Source: Cyclobacteriaceae bacterium (lineage in GTDB: Bacteria > Bacteroidota > Bacteroidia > Cytophagales > Cyclobacteriaceae). Taken from it: a stretch of 64,000 nucleotides of DNA. Every line of letters starts with the position of its first letter. The stretch's first letter is position 1. The DNA is taken from NCBI GenBank assembly GCA_028284125.1, contig JANQSI010000010.1, positions 62,001 to 126,000 of the forward strand. Direction: 5' to 3'. Under the pieces are notes generated by a model. That model saw only the letters and a program-made list of their open reading frames with translations. It was not told the DNA's origin and searched no databases. This document shows, in pieces, positions 53,180-61,936 of the stretch. Made by a program: the position numbers and the translations under genes.

Positions 53180-54525
53180 GCCTGATCAGTTTTAAGTGAT
53201 AAATCCAGTTTGACTTCTTCTTGTTCTTCTTTCATTTCTGAGACTGGTATGATTGGTGCCAGTTTAGAAATGAAAATGAAGAAAAGAATAAAGAGTGCAA
53301 TCCCAGCTAATGACAGGGACCATTCTATCCAAGTAGCTGAGTAGTTGACCCAATCAGGTCTGACGTCCTGGATAGGTAAATAAGGTGTTTCGAGTACGGG
53401 AACAATCATCAAATACCTGGCGACCCAGAGCCCGACTAAGACTGCACCGGAAGTAAATACAATGCTTTTCACAGAACGGAACCAAGGAATTCCAATCACT
53501 ATTGCTGGCAAGAAAGTAATTAGGAAAATCGAAGAGTAAAATGCAATTCCATATTGAGAAAGGTCTAGGTATTTCTCCCACAATGATCCGTATGTTTTTT
53601 GCATGTTGTACCAATCCGTGATGTAGTCACTGAAATAGAAATAACCGTAGAAGAGAGATAGGACCATCAAAGCAAAACCGAGATGGGTAAAGTGGCTATC
53701 TGTGAATGTGTTTTCCAATTTTCCTGATTTTCGATAGATCCACATGATCAGGATTACAAGGGCTACTCCGGAATACACGGCTGACAATACAAAGAACGGG
53801 GCGAAGATTGAACTATGCCAGCCAACTTTCAGGTTCATCCCGAATAACCATGCAAGTAAGGAATAAGCAATAATTGTGGTTGGAATAATGATGGCTGCCA
53901 ATATATCCAGCGCCTGATTTAGCAATTTCTCTTGCTTCGGCGTGTTTTTGTACCCAAGAGCGAAAATGCGATAGAATTTTTTTCTCCAATTAGACATGTT
54001 TAACCTTTCAGAATTGTCACGGAGCAGCGCAAAGTCTTTGATGTAAGTGAAGTACATATAAACGATACAAAAGATCAAATCTGTAACAATTGCTATGACG
54101 TCCCAAATGATGGGAGATTGAATCCGTGGATAAAGAAACAAGTCGAATATCCGATCCGGTCGGCCAAGACAAAGTAGAATATAGAAAGGACCAATTATGA
54201 GTGAAAATACAGTGATCAACTTTAAGATTCGCTGCATTGGAATGGCCCATTTAACTCTACCCAAATGAAAAATTCCTGCGATTAAAGCGCCGGCATAACT
54301 AAGTCCCAAGATGAAGACAAAATTGACAATATAGACTCCCCATACCACGTGATCGCGCATTCCTGTTATCAAATGGCCTTCTGTGATTTGTAGAAATAGG
54401 GCGTATAAACCAAGGCAGAAAATGGCAATCAATGCAACTACACTGACTTTCCACCTGAAGCTTGGTTTCTCCATGAACGACTTGTTTTCATCAAGTAATT
54501 GGTTGGCTAAGGGGTTGGAGCTCAT
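53176..54525 (-). CDS. NrfD/PsrC-type quinone-interacting membrane subunit
   Basis: 449 aa with 9-10 TM helices. Key stretches are GVYIVNFVFILGLSYAGALI and FYILLCLGRPDRIFDLFLYP followed by SPIIWDVIAI, the quinone-site region in NrfD/PsrC/ActC-type proteins. The C-terminus is a charged cytoplasmic tail (SEMKEEQEEVKLDLSLKTDQ). The family exchanges electrons between the menaquinone pool and a partner Fe-S protein, which is encoded directly upstream (19-bp gap). No molybdopterin or multiheme catalytic subunit of the usual partner type lies in the operon. Confidence 0.92.
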   Translation of the reverse strand: MSSNPLANQLLDENKSFMEKPSFRWKVSVVALIAIFCLGLYALFLQITEGHLITGMRDHVVWGVYIVNFVFILGLSYAGALIAGIFHLGRVKWAIPMQRILKLITVFSLIIGPFYILLCLGRPDRIFDLFLYPRIQSPIIWDVIAIVTDLIFCIVYMYFTYIKDFALLRDNSERLNMSNWRKKFYRIFALGYKNTPKQEKLLNQALDILAAIIIPTTIIAYSLLAWLFGMNLKVGWHSSIFAPFFVLSAVYSGVALVILIMWIYRKSGKLENTFTDSHFTHLGFALMVLSLFYGYFYFSDYITDWYNMQKTYGSLWEKYLDLSQYGIAFYSSIFLITFLPAIVIGIPWFRSVKSIVFTSGAVLVGLWVARYLMIVPVLETPYLPIQDVRPDWVNYSATWIEWSLSLAGIALFILFFIFISKLAPIIPVSEMKEEQEEVKLDLSLKTDQA

Positions 54526-54544
54526 TGGAGTAGTTTTAAGCGTT

Positions 54545-55519
54545 CTATTTTGATTTGATTGAGTTTTTCATCACTTCTACTTGTTCCTCAGATAGATAGT
54601 TGAATCCACGCTCATAAGGGAACATCCGATCTGTTGGAGGTAGGTAATAGACATTTGGTTTGGTCCCTAACTCCTCAAGGTATCTGTATCCAATTCGATC
54701 TTTTATCAATTGCTTGAACCGAAGTGTTTCCTCACCATTCGTAACTGCATCTTCATTTTTGTCACCAAAGTAGATTGCACCCATTGGGCAACTCGTTGCA
54801 CAGTACGGGAGTTTGCCCTCTCGTGAACGACCGACGCAGAAATCACATTTGCTCACAGTACCATGTTGACCGGGTACACTCGTTTCAGGTGAATAGTTAG
54901 GATCATCATCAGAATAAGATTTCTTGTCTTCCCAGTTAAATATTCTTGCTGAATAAGGACAGGCTGAAACACAAAATTTGCAACCGATACAAGCGTCATT
55001 ATCTACTAATACCACATTATCAGTTCGCTTGAAAGTGGCGCCTACAGGACATACTTTGACGCATGGCGGATTATCACAGTGGAAGCAATTCTTTGGAAAC
55101 CAATAAGGCTCGGCATCCGGATTGTCTTTCATAAGATGCACTTTCATAAATTCCTGATCGGGTAGTAGATCATGCCCTTCTTGACAAGCTTCAACGCATT
55201 TCCTGGCATTTTTGCATTTAGCAAGGTCAATAACCATAACAAAGGAGCGACCGGGAATACCTTGACGTGCTGCTTCACCTTTTGCTGGAGCACATGGCTC
55301 TATTTCGCAATCGTCGACTGGTTTGTCAACTTCAATGACTTTTCCATCGGTTGTAAGAACTTTAATTTTCTCACCAGATTTCTTTGGGTCTTGATTGCTC
55401 GCTAGTCCTGCTGCTCCCGTGGCTGCAGCAATGAGGCCGAAAGCTGATCCTTTTCGCAAAAAATCCCTACGGGAATTCACTTCCTTCGGAGAATCTTCAG
55501 TGTTTGTTGTTTGAGCCAT
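54545..55519 (-). CDS. Tat-exported four-cluster Fe-S protein (NrfC/PsrB/DsrO type)
   Basis: 324 aa. A Tat signal (SRRDFLRKGSAFGLIAAATG) directs export of the folded protein. Sixteen cysteines sit in four groups: CKNARKCVEAC, CFHCDNPPCVKVCPVG, CIGCKFCVSACP and CDFCVGRSREGKLPYCATSCP, each built for a [4Fe-4S] cluster. This is the electron-transfer subunit that sits on NrfD in the periplasm. Its gene precedes nrfD by 19 bp, supporting a complex. An 11-residue C-terminal tail follows the last conserved stretch and shows nothing notable. Confidence 0.93.
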   Translation of the reverse strand: MAQTTNTEDSPKEVNSRRDFLRKGSAFGLIAAATGAAGLASNQDPKKSGEKIKVLTTDGKVIEVDKPVDDCEIEPCAPAKGEAARQGIPGRSFVMVIDLAKCKNARKCVEACQEGHDLLPDQEFMKVHLMKDNPDAEPYWFPKNCFHCDNPPCVKVCPVGATFKRTDNVVLVDNDACIGCKFCVSACPYSARIFNWEDKKSYSDDDPNYSPETSVPGQHGTVSKCDFCVGRSREGKLPYCATSCPMGAIYFGDKNEDAVTNGEETLRFKQLIKDRIGYRYLEELGTKPNVYYLPPTDRMFPYERGFNYLSEEQVEVMKNSIKSK

Positions 55520-55529
55520 AAGGTTAGGT

Positions 55530-56390
55530 TTAGAAGTTCCAGAGTCGAGTTATGTTAAATCCTATCAATAGTCCTTCCTTGTCGAATTCGTTCTCATTAA
55601 ACACCATGTTGTGCTGTGGAAGAATTCCTTTGAAGGAAGAAATGAATATTTGAAATTGATGTGTACTTGTTGATATTTCCCATCCAAATCCAAGGTTGGG
55701 TTTCACGTCCACTACCTCATCATGATCCGTCACCTGTTGGTTGTAGTCGAAGATGAAAGAAGATTGTGCACTGAGTTTGTATCTACCGCCGATTCCTAAA
55801 CCAACGATATAGTTGTTCATCCCTAATTCCACTTTATTGAAGTAAGAAAAGCTAGGAGTGACTTGCAGTGACAACTTCCGGTTAAACCTTGTTGCAACAA
55901 TCAATTGATTAAAAGAAGACAGCCGATGAATACCAGGGTTGTCACTTACTTCGAACAACTCCTTTTGACGTGTATCGATGGCCATGTTTCCAAAGTAGGT
56001 CAAGCTAATTGGCGTACTCCAATCCCGGGTTTGCTGGATGATGGCATACTTCAAATTAAAATCGACGTATTTGTTGAGTTTGGTAAATCCTACTCCCAAT
56101 GCCAGGTTATCTTTCAAGCTGTAGGTGAGCCCCAATCGGATGTTCCCGCCTGGAGCATACAATCCATACAAGTCCGATTTCCCATTTTCTATTGTACCAA
56201 ATCGATGAATCATATCAAATTCCAGCGTCTTGGCAGTCGGGACAATCACGGTTTGATTATCGATGAGAACAACACTTTCAAAAGGCGCTCTTACAGGTCT
56301 CTTGTCATTGTTATCTTCCTGTGCATTTGTGTTGTAGCAGGTCATAAACAAAAGACTGCAAGAGAGTAATGCTATTTTTAGGCTTTTCAT
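55530..56390 (-). CDS. DUF5777 beta-barrel protein
   Basis: 286 aa from ATG 56390, where a signal peptide starts (KSLKIALLSCSLLFMTCYNT); the frame runs to 56420 but that overlaps the upstream gene. DUF5777 hallmarks: RPVRAPFESVVLIDNQTV, then MIHRFGTIENG, YGLYAPGGNIRLGLTYS and NLKYAIIQQT, ending in an outer-membrane-type Phe (NITRLWNF). An outer-membrane or periplasmic barrel of unknown function that often sits next to cytochrome genes in Bacteroidota. It is the twin of the next gene, sharing the DNQ(T/S)V, HRFGTI and ITRLW(N/S)F blocks. Confidence 0.88.
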   Translation of the reverse strand: MKSLKIALLSCSLLFMTCYNTNAQEDNNDKRPVRAPFESVVLIDNQTVIVPTAKTLEFDMIHRFGTIENGKSDLYGLYAPGGNIRLGLTYSLKDNLALGVGFTKLNKYVDFNLKYAIIQQTRDWSTPISLTYFGNMAIDTRQKELFEVSDNPGIHRLSSFNQLIVATRFNRKLSLQVTPSFSYFNKVELGMNNYIVGLGIGGRYKLSAQSSFIFDYNQQVTDHDEVVDVKPNLGFGWEISTSTHQFQIFISSFKGILPQHNMVFNENEFDKEGLLIGFNITRLWNF

Positions 56391-56407
56391 GGAATTACTG
56401 TTTTGGT

Positions 56408-57280
56408 TTAGAATGACCATAGTCTTGTGATGTTGAACCCAATTAGGAATTCGCTGTTTTGATTGTGGAAATTATTTGACTGTGGTAGTAGACCCCAGTA
56501 ATTCCCGATGAATACCTGGAAGGCATGTGAGCTGGTTGCGAGCTCGTACCCAATTGAAAAATTTGATTCAGGATCATTGCTAAAATGATCGGTGATGGGC
56601 TGGTTGAAATCAACGGTAATTGAGCCCTGGCTTGTCACTTTGTATCTACCCCCAAGACTAATTGCGAGGTGGTCATTATCCATAGTGGCTACCACATTTC
56701 CATTATCCTCGAAAGCAGGAACTGCATTAAAGTGAGAATAGGAAGGAGATAGCTGCAACGATAATTTAGAGTTGAACTTTCTGGCGACAATGACCTGGTG
56801 GAAATAGGAGAGTCGATCCGTGGAATTTGCAAAAAACTCGATTTCCTCCTCCGTTCTGGAATCAACAGCGGCGTTAGCATAATAGGTCAAACTTACTGGC
56901 ATAGAACCCGACCTGGTCTGTCTCAGGATTGAATACTTAACATTGAAGTCCTGGTACATCTTGTCTTGCGTTATCCCGTATCCAATGGCCAGGTTATCTA
57001 AAGGCACATAGGTGAAACCCATCCGGATATTGGAAATTCCGTAAAGTCCATAAAAATCAGATATACCGTTATCGATTGTTCCAAACCTATGTTGTATCAC
57101 CCACTCGAAGGTTTTTTTCTGATATACCAAAACGGACTGATTATCCATCAGGTAAGCACTTTCAAACATTGGCCGGACGGGCTTGTCTTCATTAGCAGGT
57201 TCAGTTTCATCTTGAGCATAGGTGTTGTATGCGCCTAAGTAGATGATCGAAAAAGCCAGGATGTGAATTATTTTTTTCAT
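56408..57280 (-). CDS. DUF5777 beta-barrel protein, paralog
   Basis: 290 aa from ATG 57280, beginning a signal peptide (KKIIHILAFSIIYLGAYNTY). It has the same blocks as its neighbour: KPVRPMFESAYLMDNQSV, VIQHRFGTIDNG, YGLYGISNIRMGFTY, NVKYSILRQT and a terminal NITRLWSF. The two copies are adjacent and diverged, indicating an old tandem duplication. They might form a heteromeric barrel or handle different partners. It lies 20 bp downstream of the cytochrome lipoprotein gene and 17 bp before its paralog. Confidence 0.88.
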   Translation of the reverse strand: MKKIIHILAFSIIYLGAYNTYAQDETEPANEDKPVRPMFESAYLMDNQSVLVYQKKTFEWVIQHRFGTIDNGISDFYGLYGISNIRMGFTYVPLDNLAIGYGITQDKMYQDFNVKYSILRQTRSGSMPVSLTYYANAAVDSRTEEEIEFFANSTDRLSYFHQVIVARKFNSKLSLQLSPSYSHFNAVPAFEDNGNVVATMDNDHLAISLGGRYKVTSQGSITVDFNQPITDHFSNDPESNFSIGYELATSSHAFQVFIGNYWGLLPQSNNFHNQNSEFLIGFNITRLWSF

Positions 57281-57300
57281 GTCTTGTTTCAATTCAAGGT

Positions 57301-57702
57301 TTAGTTGTTCATTGCGCCTTGTTCAATCCAGGCTAGCAGTATTGCTCTTTCTTCAGCCGTTGCATAGATTTCCATGCTGCCACCATTGTCAATTGATTCG
57401 TATAAAGAACTGTTTTCAGGATTTGCTGTGTCGATATAGTTGCCTGATATGAGCTCGTTGTAAGAAACCGAAGCACTTAAGTCAGGAGGGACACTTCCAG
57501 CATGACAGGAAACACATTTCGCATCAAAAAAAGGCTGGATGTTTAAGCTATAGCTTATAGGTTCTACAGGTATCTCGATTTCCCTTGGCAATACTTCATC
57601 ATAATGGCACGATGTGGCAAGAGCCATAATGAATAAACAGGTTACGCCAATTACTAATAGTTTTTTTAATTGAGTTGTGGTAGAGGTTAAAATCAGCTTC
57701 AT
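57301..57702 (-). CDS. Monoheme cytochrome c lipoprotein
   Basis: 133 aa. The leader ends in a lipobox LATSC (Cys ~32). There is a single heme motif, KCVSCHAGSVPPDLS, resembling Planctomycete-type cytochrome C domains, with a C-terminal helix RAILLAWIEQGAMNN that normally packs on the heme. First gene of the minus-strand NrfCD operon, with two CRP/FNR-like boxes about 95-130 bp upstream. It is probably an envelope electron carrier working with the DUF5777 barrels or the Fe-S/NrfD complex. Confidence 0.85.
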   Translation of the reverse strand: MKLILTSTTTQLKKLLVIGVTCLFIMALATSCHYDEVLPREIEIPVEPISYSLNIQPFFDAKCVSCHAGSVPPDLSASVSYNELISGNYIDTANPENSSLYESIDNGGSMEIYATAEERAILLAWIEQGAMNN

Positions 57703-57795
57703 TGCAACTAGTGTTATTGTCTATCTTATTTCTTGCTCAACTACGAAATGAATTGAGCACTTCGTGAAAGTAGGTGGTGTTGTATCGGAAATAGA

Positions 57796-57829
57796 TGACT
57801 ACTGTCAATCGGAAGTTTGATTCTTATCA
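57796..57829. promoter_or_regulatory. Two CRP/FNR-like boxes before the NrfCD operon
   Basis: TGAC-TACT-GTCA at 57796-57807 and TTGAT-TCTT-ATCAT (core 57818-57829) lie on the same helical face, with centres 22 bp apart, 94-127 bp upstream of the first operon gene. Two sites at a two-turn spacing suggest cooperative binding of a CRP/FNR-family dimer. Confidence 0.6.
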
Positions 57830-57970
57830 TGCAAGTGCTGAGATATGCCAATCCTGCTAAACAATCATTTACTGATCCAACTGGAAAATGAACTTCAACC
57901 CTGGAAGTGGGTCTAATCGGTAGAGGTGTTTCTGGAGTAATTGAAGAATTACCCCAACCTTATTAGTTAA

Positions 57971-59185
57971 TTAGGCGATATCGAAAATCTCCTTAAATGT
58001 TTCGATTTTGACAGTGCCTTCTCCGTTGATTTGAGAATATTCCCTTATCATTTTTATCGGATTCTTCGAGATTCGGCTGATTAGTGAGTGTGTGTATTTC
58101 TGGAGGATTTCTCTGTCCCTGTCATTAAGATCAGTGAATCGGCCAGCAACCTTTTGAAATTCCTCCTCTTCAATCTGCTTTATTTTCTCGTAGTAGGATT
58201 TAATTTCAGGAGCAACTTTCCTTGCATTGAACCACTTCACGAAATCCTCCACTTCTTCTTCAATGATTTGCTCTGCTCTAGGTACTTCGTTTTCTCGTTG
58301 CTTAATGTTGATTTGAGTCAGCGCTTTCATGTCATCGAGATCAAACAATTTGGCATTTGATAGTTCCCTGAGTCCCTCATCAAAGTTTCTAGGCATGCCC
58401 AGATCAATAAACACTTTTCTGCTCCAATCGGCTTTTATTTGAGCTGGTCCGATAACCGGTTCATCGTTAGAAGTTGCTCCAAGAATAACTTCAGCTGATT
58501 CTACAGCTTGAAGCAATTCATCTTCCGGCACAAACTTCACATCGTACTTCGAGGCAATCTCTTTGGCGCGTGATGTAGTTCGGCTATATAAGAAAATCGA
58601 TGGAGCATCTTTTTTAGTTAAGATTTTCAAAAGAAGATTACTCATCTCACCGGTTCCAATCACCAGGATCTTTGAATTAATGTTACTGTACTTCTTGATG
58701 GTATCAATTGAAGTAGCCGGTAAGGAAGCAGCATACTGACCAATTTTCGTTTCTGAGCGAACTCTTTTGCCGGTATGAATGGATCTACTTGTTAATTGAT
58801 TGGTAATTGGGCTTAACTCTTCGTCTTTCAATGCTTTATCCATGGCTTTTCTGATCTGTCCAAGGATTTCATGTTCTCCCAGCGCCTGGGATTCCAGACC
58901 GGAAGCCGTTCTAAAAAGATGCTTGATGGCATTTTCTCCGGAATGCTTGATTAAATGTGTGCTTGAAATATTCTCCTGAAGAAAAACATTTTCAAGTGGC
59001 TCAATACTATCGCCCAACGAATAAAGAGCTAATCGATTGCAGGTGGATAAGACAAATATATTCGTATTGTCAGCTTTGAGCTGATCAATAGGACCTCCTG
59101 GATGATTTAGTCTAACAAAGGTTTTTTCCCTAGTTGGTAGGTCGGCGTTGTGATGACTAAGCTCTACACAGTGAATGTTTTTCAT
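57971..59185 (-). CDS. hemA: Glutamyl-tRNA reductase
   Basis: 404 aa. The N-terminal catalytic domain has the nucleophile Cys in FVLSTCNRLALYS and the conserved GENAIKHLFRTASGLESQALGE block. The NADPH domain has ILVIGTGEMSNLLLKIL and LGATSNDEPVIG, and the C-terminal dimerisation helix ends around HSLISRISKNPIKMI. It reduces Glu-tRNA to glutamate-1-semialdehyde, the first step of C5 heme synthesis. Placement beside cytochrome and ccsBA genes and an FNR-like box in its upstream region fit coordinated heme demand. Confidence 0.96.
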   Translation of the reverse strand: MKNIHCVELSHHNADLPTREKTFVRLNHPGGPIDQLKADNTNIFVLSTCNRLALYSLGDSIEPLENVFLQENISSTHLIKHSGENAIKHLFRTASGLESQALGEHEILGQIRKAMDKALKDEELSPITNQLTSRSIHTGKRVRSETKIGQYAASLPATSIDTIKKYSNINSKILVIGTGEMSNLLLKILTKKDAPSIFLYSRTTSRAKEIASKYDVKFVPEDELLQAVESAEVILGATSNDEPVIGPAQIKADWSRKVFIDLGMPRNFDEGLRELSNAKLFDLDDMKALTQINIKQRENEVPRAEQIIEEEVEDFVKWFNARKVAPEIKSYYEKIKQIEEEEFQKVAGRFTDLNDRDREILQKYTHSLISRISKNPIKMIREYSQINGEGTVKIETFKEIFDIA

Positions 59186-59221
59186 AAATCGAGAGTTGTG
59201 TTCCGGATTTTGACTCTAAAG

Positions 59222-59258
59222 TACTTTTGAGTAGAAGGGCTAACCATGATAAATGTCA
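59222..59258. promoter_or_regulatory. -7 element and CRP/FNR-like box between hemA and ppk2
   Basis: TACTTTTG (59222-59229, plus strand) is an exact TAnnTTTG. TGAT-AAAT-GTCA (59247-59258) fits TGAY-N4-RTCA. They lie in the 183-bp divergent region between hemA (start 59185) and ppk2 (start 59369). The box sits 62-73 bp upstream of the hemA start, a plausible activator position for that gene. The -7 element would serve ppk2, but with a long leader. Confidence 0.45.
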
Positions 59259-59368
59259 CCTTAAATCCTGATTTTTTTAAATAACCGTGTTTCCCCGTAG
59301 CTGTAGGGCACAATACACTTTTCTCTTTTTCAATATTCATGTTAAATTGATAGGCAAAACGGATTGAT

Positions 59369-60160
59369 ATGAACGGAGAATTGCCGCCGCTAAGCAAATC
59401 AGGTTACGAAACTGAGTTATTAAAGCTTCATGAAGAATTAGTCCATCTACAAGAGTGGGTTAAGAAGGAGGGTTTAAGAATTGCTGTCATTTTTGAAGGA
59501 AGGGACGCTGCAGGGAAAGGGGGAGTGATCAAGCGTATTACTGAACCTTTAAATCCGAGAGTTTGTAAGGTGGTAGCATTGGGTGTACCTACTGAGAGGG
59601 AAAAGACCCAATGGTATTTTCAGCGGTACGTTCCATATCTTCCGGCCGGAGGCGAAATTATACTTTTTGATCGAAGCTGGTACAATAGGGCTGGAGTAGA
59701 GAAGGTCATGGGTTTTTGTTCAGACGAGGAGTACAACGAGTTTTTGAGGTCATGTCCGGAGTTTGAGCGCATGCTCATTCGTTCAGGGATTATTTTGATT
59801 AAGTATTGGTTTTCGGTAAGTGATGAGAATCAAGAAAAACGATTTAAAGAACGGATCAGCAATCCTTTAAAACGATGGAAGTTCAGTAGGATGGACTTGC
59901 ATTCGAGAGAAAGGTGGCTGGAATATTCAAAGGCAAAAGATGCGATGTTCGAGCACACGGATACAGAGGATAGTCCATGGTACGTGGTGCATGGAGATGA
60001 CAAAAAAAGAGCTAGGCTTAATTGCATCTCACATTTTCTCAGCCTAATTCAATATGAGCATACCGATTATGTTGATATAGAACTAAAGCCTATTGATAAA
60101 GGTGAGGGTTACGTTCGTCCTACGGTTGGGTTCCAGCGTTTTGTTCCTAATGTTTTTTAA
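59369..60160 (+). CDS. ppk2: Polyphosphate kinase 2
   Basis: 263 aa, single-domain PPK2. Walker A is FEGRDAAGKGGVIKRI, the lid region follows with PRVCKVVALGVPTEREK, and Walker B is FDRSWYNRAGVEKVMGFC. SNPLKRWKFSRMDLHSRERW is the typical PPK2 phosphate-binding tail. It moves phosphate between polyphosphate and nucleoside phosphates, so it stores or releases energy in ADP/ATP or GDP/GTP form. It reads away from hemA and converges on the USP pair (4 bp between stops). Confidence 0.95.
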   Translation: MNGELPPLSKSGYETELLKLHEELVHLQEWVKKEGLRIAVIFEGRDAAGKGGVIKRITEPLNPRVCKVVALGVPTEREKTQWYFQRYVPYLPAGGEIILFDRSWYNRAGVEKVMGFCSDEEYNEFLRSCPEFERMLIRSGIILIKYWFSVSDENQEKRFKERISNPLKRWKFSRMDLHSRERWLEYSKAKDAMFEHTDTEDSPWYVVHGDDKKRARLNCISHFLSLIQYEHTDYVDIELKPIDKGEGYVRPTVGFQRFVPNVF

Positions 60161-60164
60161 AGCC

Positions 60165-61010
60165 TTAATCAAAAGGCATCTTAAATGTCATCACTGGAAT
60201 AGTAGATCTATTAGCTAGGTCTTCGGCTCTGCTTCCGCCAAATAAATGAGCTAGTCCCGTCTTTCCATGAGTTCCAATGATGATAAGGCCAGAACCCACT
60301 TTTTCGGCAAATTCAACAATACCTTCATCTGGATAATCTCCTTCGATGCTATTGAGCGTAGTGTCCTCGAAATGATTCCTTGAAGCAAATGCTTTTAGCT
60401 GCTCTTGAACAGCATCTTCTGCTAAGAAATTATGAGGGGTCTTTACCTTCACAATGTGCATGTTGAGTCCAAGCATTTCCTGAACTTCTTTTGCTTTATA
60501 GGCCACCCAATTCTGATCTTCGGATAAATCAGATGCAAAAACGATGTTTTTCATGTCAGAGATCTTGGTTGGACCTTTAACCGTGATGACTGGACATTCT
60601 GAATATCGAATAACTCGCTCAGCGTTAGATCCTAAGAAAATTTCCGAAAGACCAGATGCTCCATGAGATCCAATGATGATCCAGTTTGCCTTTTCTTCTA
60701 CAATTTCTTTGGCCATTTTCTCATAAGGATGGCCATGCTTCATCCGTATTTTCACTTCTTGTCCAGCATCCTTCACCCGCTCTGACCACTCATTCAAGCG
60801 ATTATGTGCTCCCTCTATGAATTTCGCATTCAGGAGCCTGTCAGGTTGATCAAGATCCATTTCTCCCATTACGCTGAAAGAATAGCTTGGTAATTCCAAG
60901 ACATGTAGTAGCAAAATTTCTCCTTTGATGATTTTGTTGAAATCAATCGCAAAATCAAGTGCGTTTGATGAGATATCAGAGAAATCTACAGGTACGATTA
61001 TCTTTTTCAT
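60165..61010 (-). CDS. Tandem universal stress protein
   Basis: 281 aa, two USP domains. First: IIVPVDFSDISSNALDFAID with nucleotide loop IIGSHGASGLSEIFLGSNAERVI. Second: IVFASDLSEDQNWVAYK with IIGTHGKTGLAHLFGGSRAEDL. Both loops keep G-2x-G-9x-G, so both halves may bind ATP, unlike the first half of the USP at 41582. Its start overlaps the stop of the preceding USP by four bases. It likely acts in energy stress or anaerobic survival, in line with the FNR-like boxes ahead of the operon. Confidence 0.92.
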   Translation of the reverse strand: MKKIIVPVDFSDISSNALDFAIDFNKIIKGEILLLHVLELPSYSFSVMGEMDLDQPDRLLNAKFIEGAHNRLNEWSERVKDAGQEVKIRMKHGHPYEKMAKEIVEEKANWIIIGSHGASGLSEIFLGSNAERVIRYSECPVITVKGPTKISDMKNIVFASDLSEDQNWVAYKAKEVQEMLGLNMHIVKVKTPHNFLAEDAVQEQLKAFASRNHFEDTTLNSIEGDYPDEGIVEFAEKVGSGLIIIGTHGKTGLAHLFGGSRAEDLANRSTIPVMTFKMPFD

Positions 61011-61918
61011 ACGGCTAATAATTCTATTTTTTGATACTCAGCCTTTCCACTTGCATTTTTAAAACTGGATAACCCTATACTTTTCGCTTTCTTATCCAGT
61101 TTAAACGTCCAAGCAGGCACCTGTAAGTGATTGACTGTATCTTCGGTCATACTTCCAGAAAGCCAGTGAGAAAGTCCTCTTCTGGAGTGTGTAGCCATGG
61201 CGACCATATCTGCTCCAAGTTCTTTGACCTGCTCCAAAATGCCATCGGAAGGGAATACATTTTTAACAATGGTGAAGCTTGCGTCGCTGAATCCGTACTT
61301 CTTAAGTAATTGGTCAAATTCCTTAGTCACCATTTCTGTGTTCTCAATATTGTGGGGAGTTTTAACCCAAAGGAATTCCATTTTGGCATGAAACAACTTC
61401 TGCAGCTTAGCCAGGTTATTCATAAACTCATCCTGAATCTCCGTAAGGTCTATTGGTACAAGGATCTTATTTATTGCATCGAAAGAAGTTTTTGATGGTA
61501 CCGAGATGACCGGACAATCGGCCCATCGAACGATTTTTTCCGTTTGAGAACCAACCAGAAATTCCGCCCATCCCGAAGAACCTTTGGTTCCCATGATTAC
61601 CAATCCAACGTCTTGTTCTTTGATTGTATCTTTTACTGCCTCCAAAAGGTGAAGGCTGGTTGAGTGAGTTGTAATTGCCGCCTTTGTGTTAAGACTCTCA
61701 ACAAATTCCTTCAAGTTGTTTTCTATTGACGTTTGGACATCACTGATCATCTGCTGAAGGTTCAGTCCTGTTGCGTGAGGAAAATCGCTATAATAATTGA
61801 AGTGAATGCTATGTAAAAACAGGATCTCTGCGTTGGATCTTTCTGCCAGATCTACTGCAAATTCTGCCGCAAGTCTGCTGACATCAGAAAAATCGATCGG
61901 TACTAATATCTTTTTCAT
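61007..61918 (-). CDS. Tandem universal stress protein
   Basis: 303 aa from ATG 61918 (MKKILVPIDFSDVSRLAAEF); the frame extends to 61939 but overlaps the promoter element. Two USP domains with loops VIMGTKGSSGWAEFLVGSQTEKIV and MATHSRRGLSHWLSGSMTED, the second followed by TVNHLQVPAW. First gene of the two-USP operon. It is preceded by an exact -7 element (61944-61937, minus) and two CRP/FNR-like boxes at 61990-62016, giving a clean activator-promoter layout. A short tail (SFKNASGKAEYQKIELLAV) extends past the USP fold. Confidence 0.93.
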   Translation of the reverse strand: MKKILVPIDFSDVSRLAAEFAVDLAERSNAEILFLHSIHFNYYSDFPHATGLNLQQMISDVQTSIENNLKEFVESLNTKAAITTHSTSLHLLEAVKDTIKEQDVGLVIMGTKGSSGWAEFLVGSQTEKIVRWADCPVISVPSKTSFDAINKILVPIDLTEIQDEFMNNLAKLQKLFHAKMEFLWVKTPHNIENTEMVTKEFDQLLKKYGFSDASFTIVKNVFPSDGILEQVKELGADMVAMATHSRRGLSHWLSGSMTEDTVNHLQVPAWTFKLDKKAKSIGLSSFKNASGKAEYQKIELLAV

Positions 61919-61936
61919 GACTATCTGTTTATAATT

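Noticed and set aside
53176-55519. Alternative complex III (ActA-F) locus
   Set aside because: No ActB-type large Fe-S/molybdopterin-like protein, no pentaheme ActA and only one NrfD gene.
55905-56369. 154-aa plus-strand frame antisense to a DUF5777 gene
   Set aside because: Long only because the opposite strand codes; composition is unlike a real protein and it lacks an initiation context.
59182-59397. 71-aa minus-strand frame between hemA and ppk2
   Set aside because: Covers the divergent promoter and FNR-like box, has no recognisable features and overlaps the ppk2 start.
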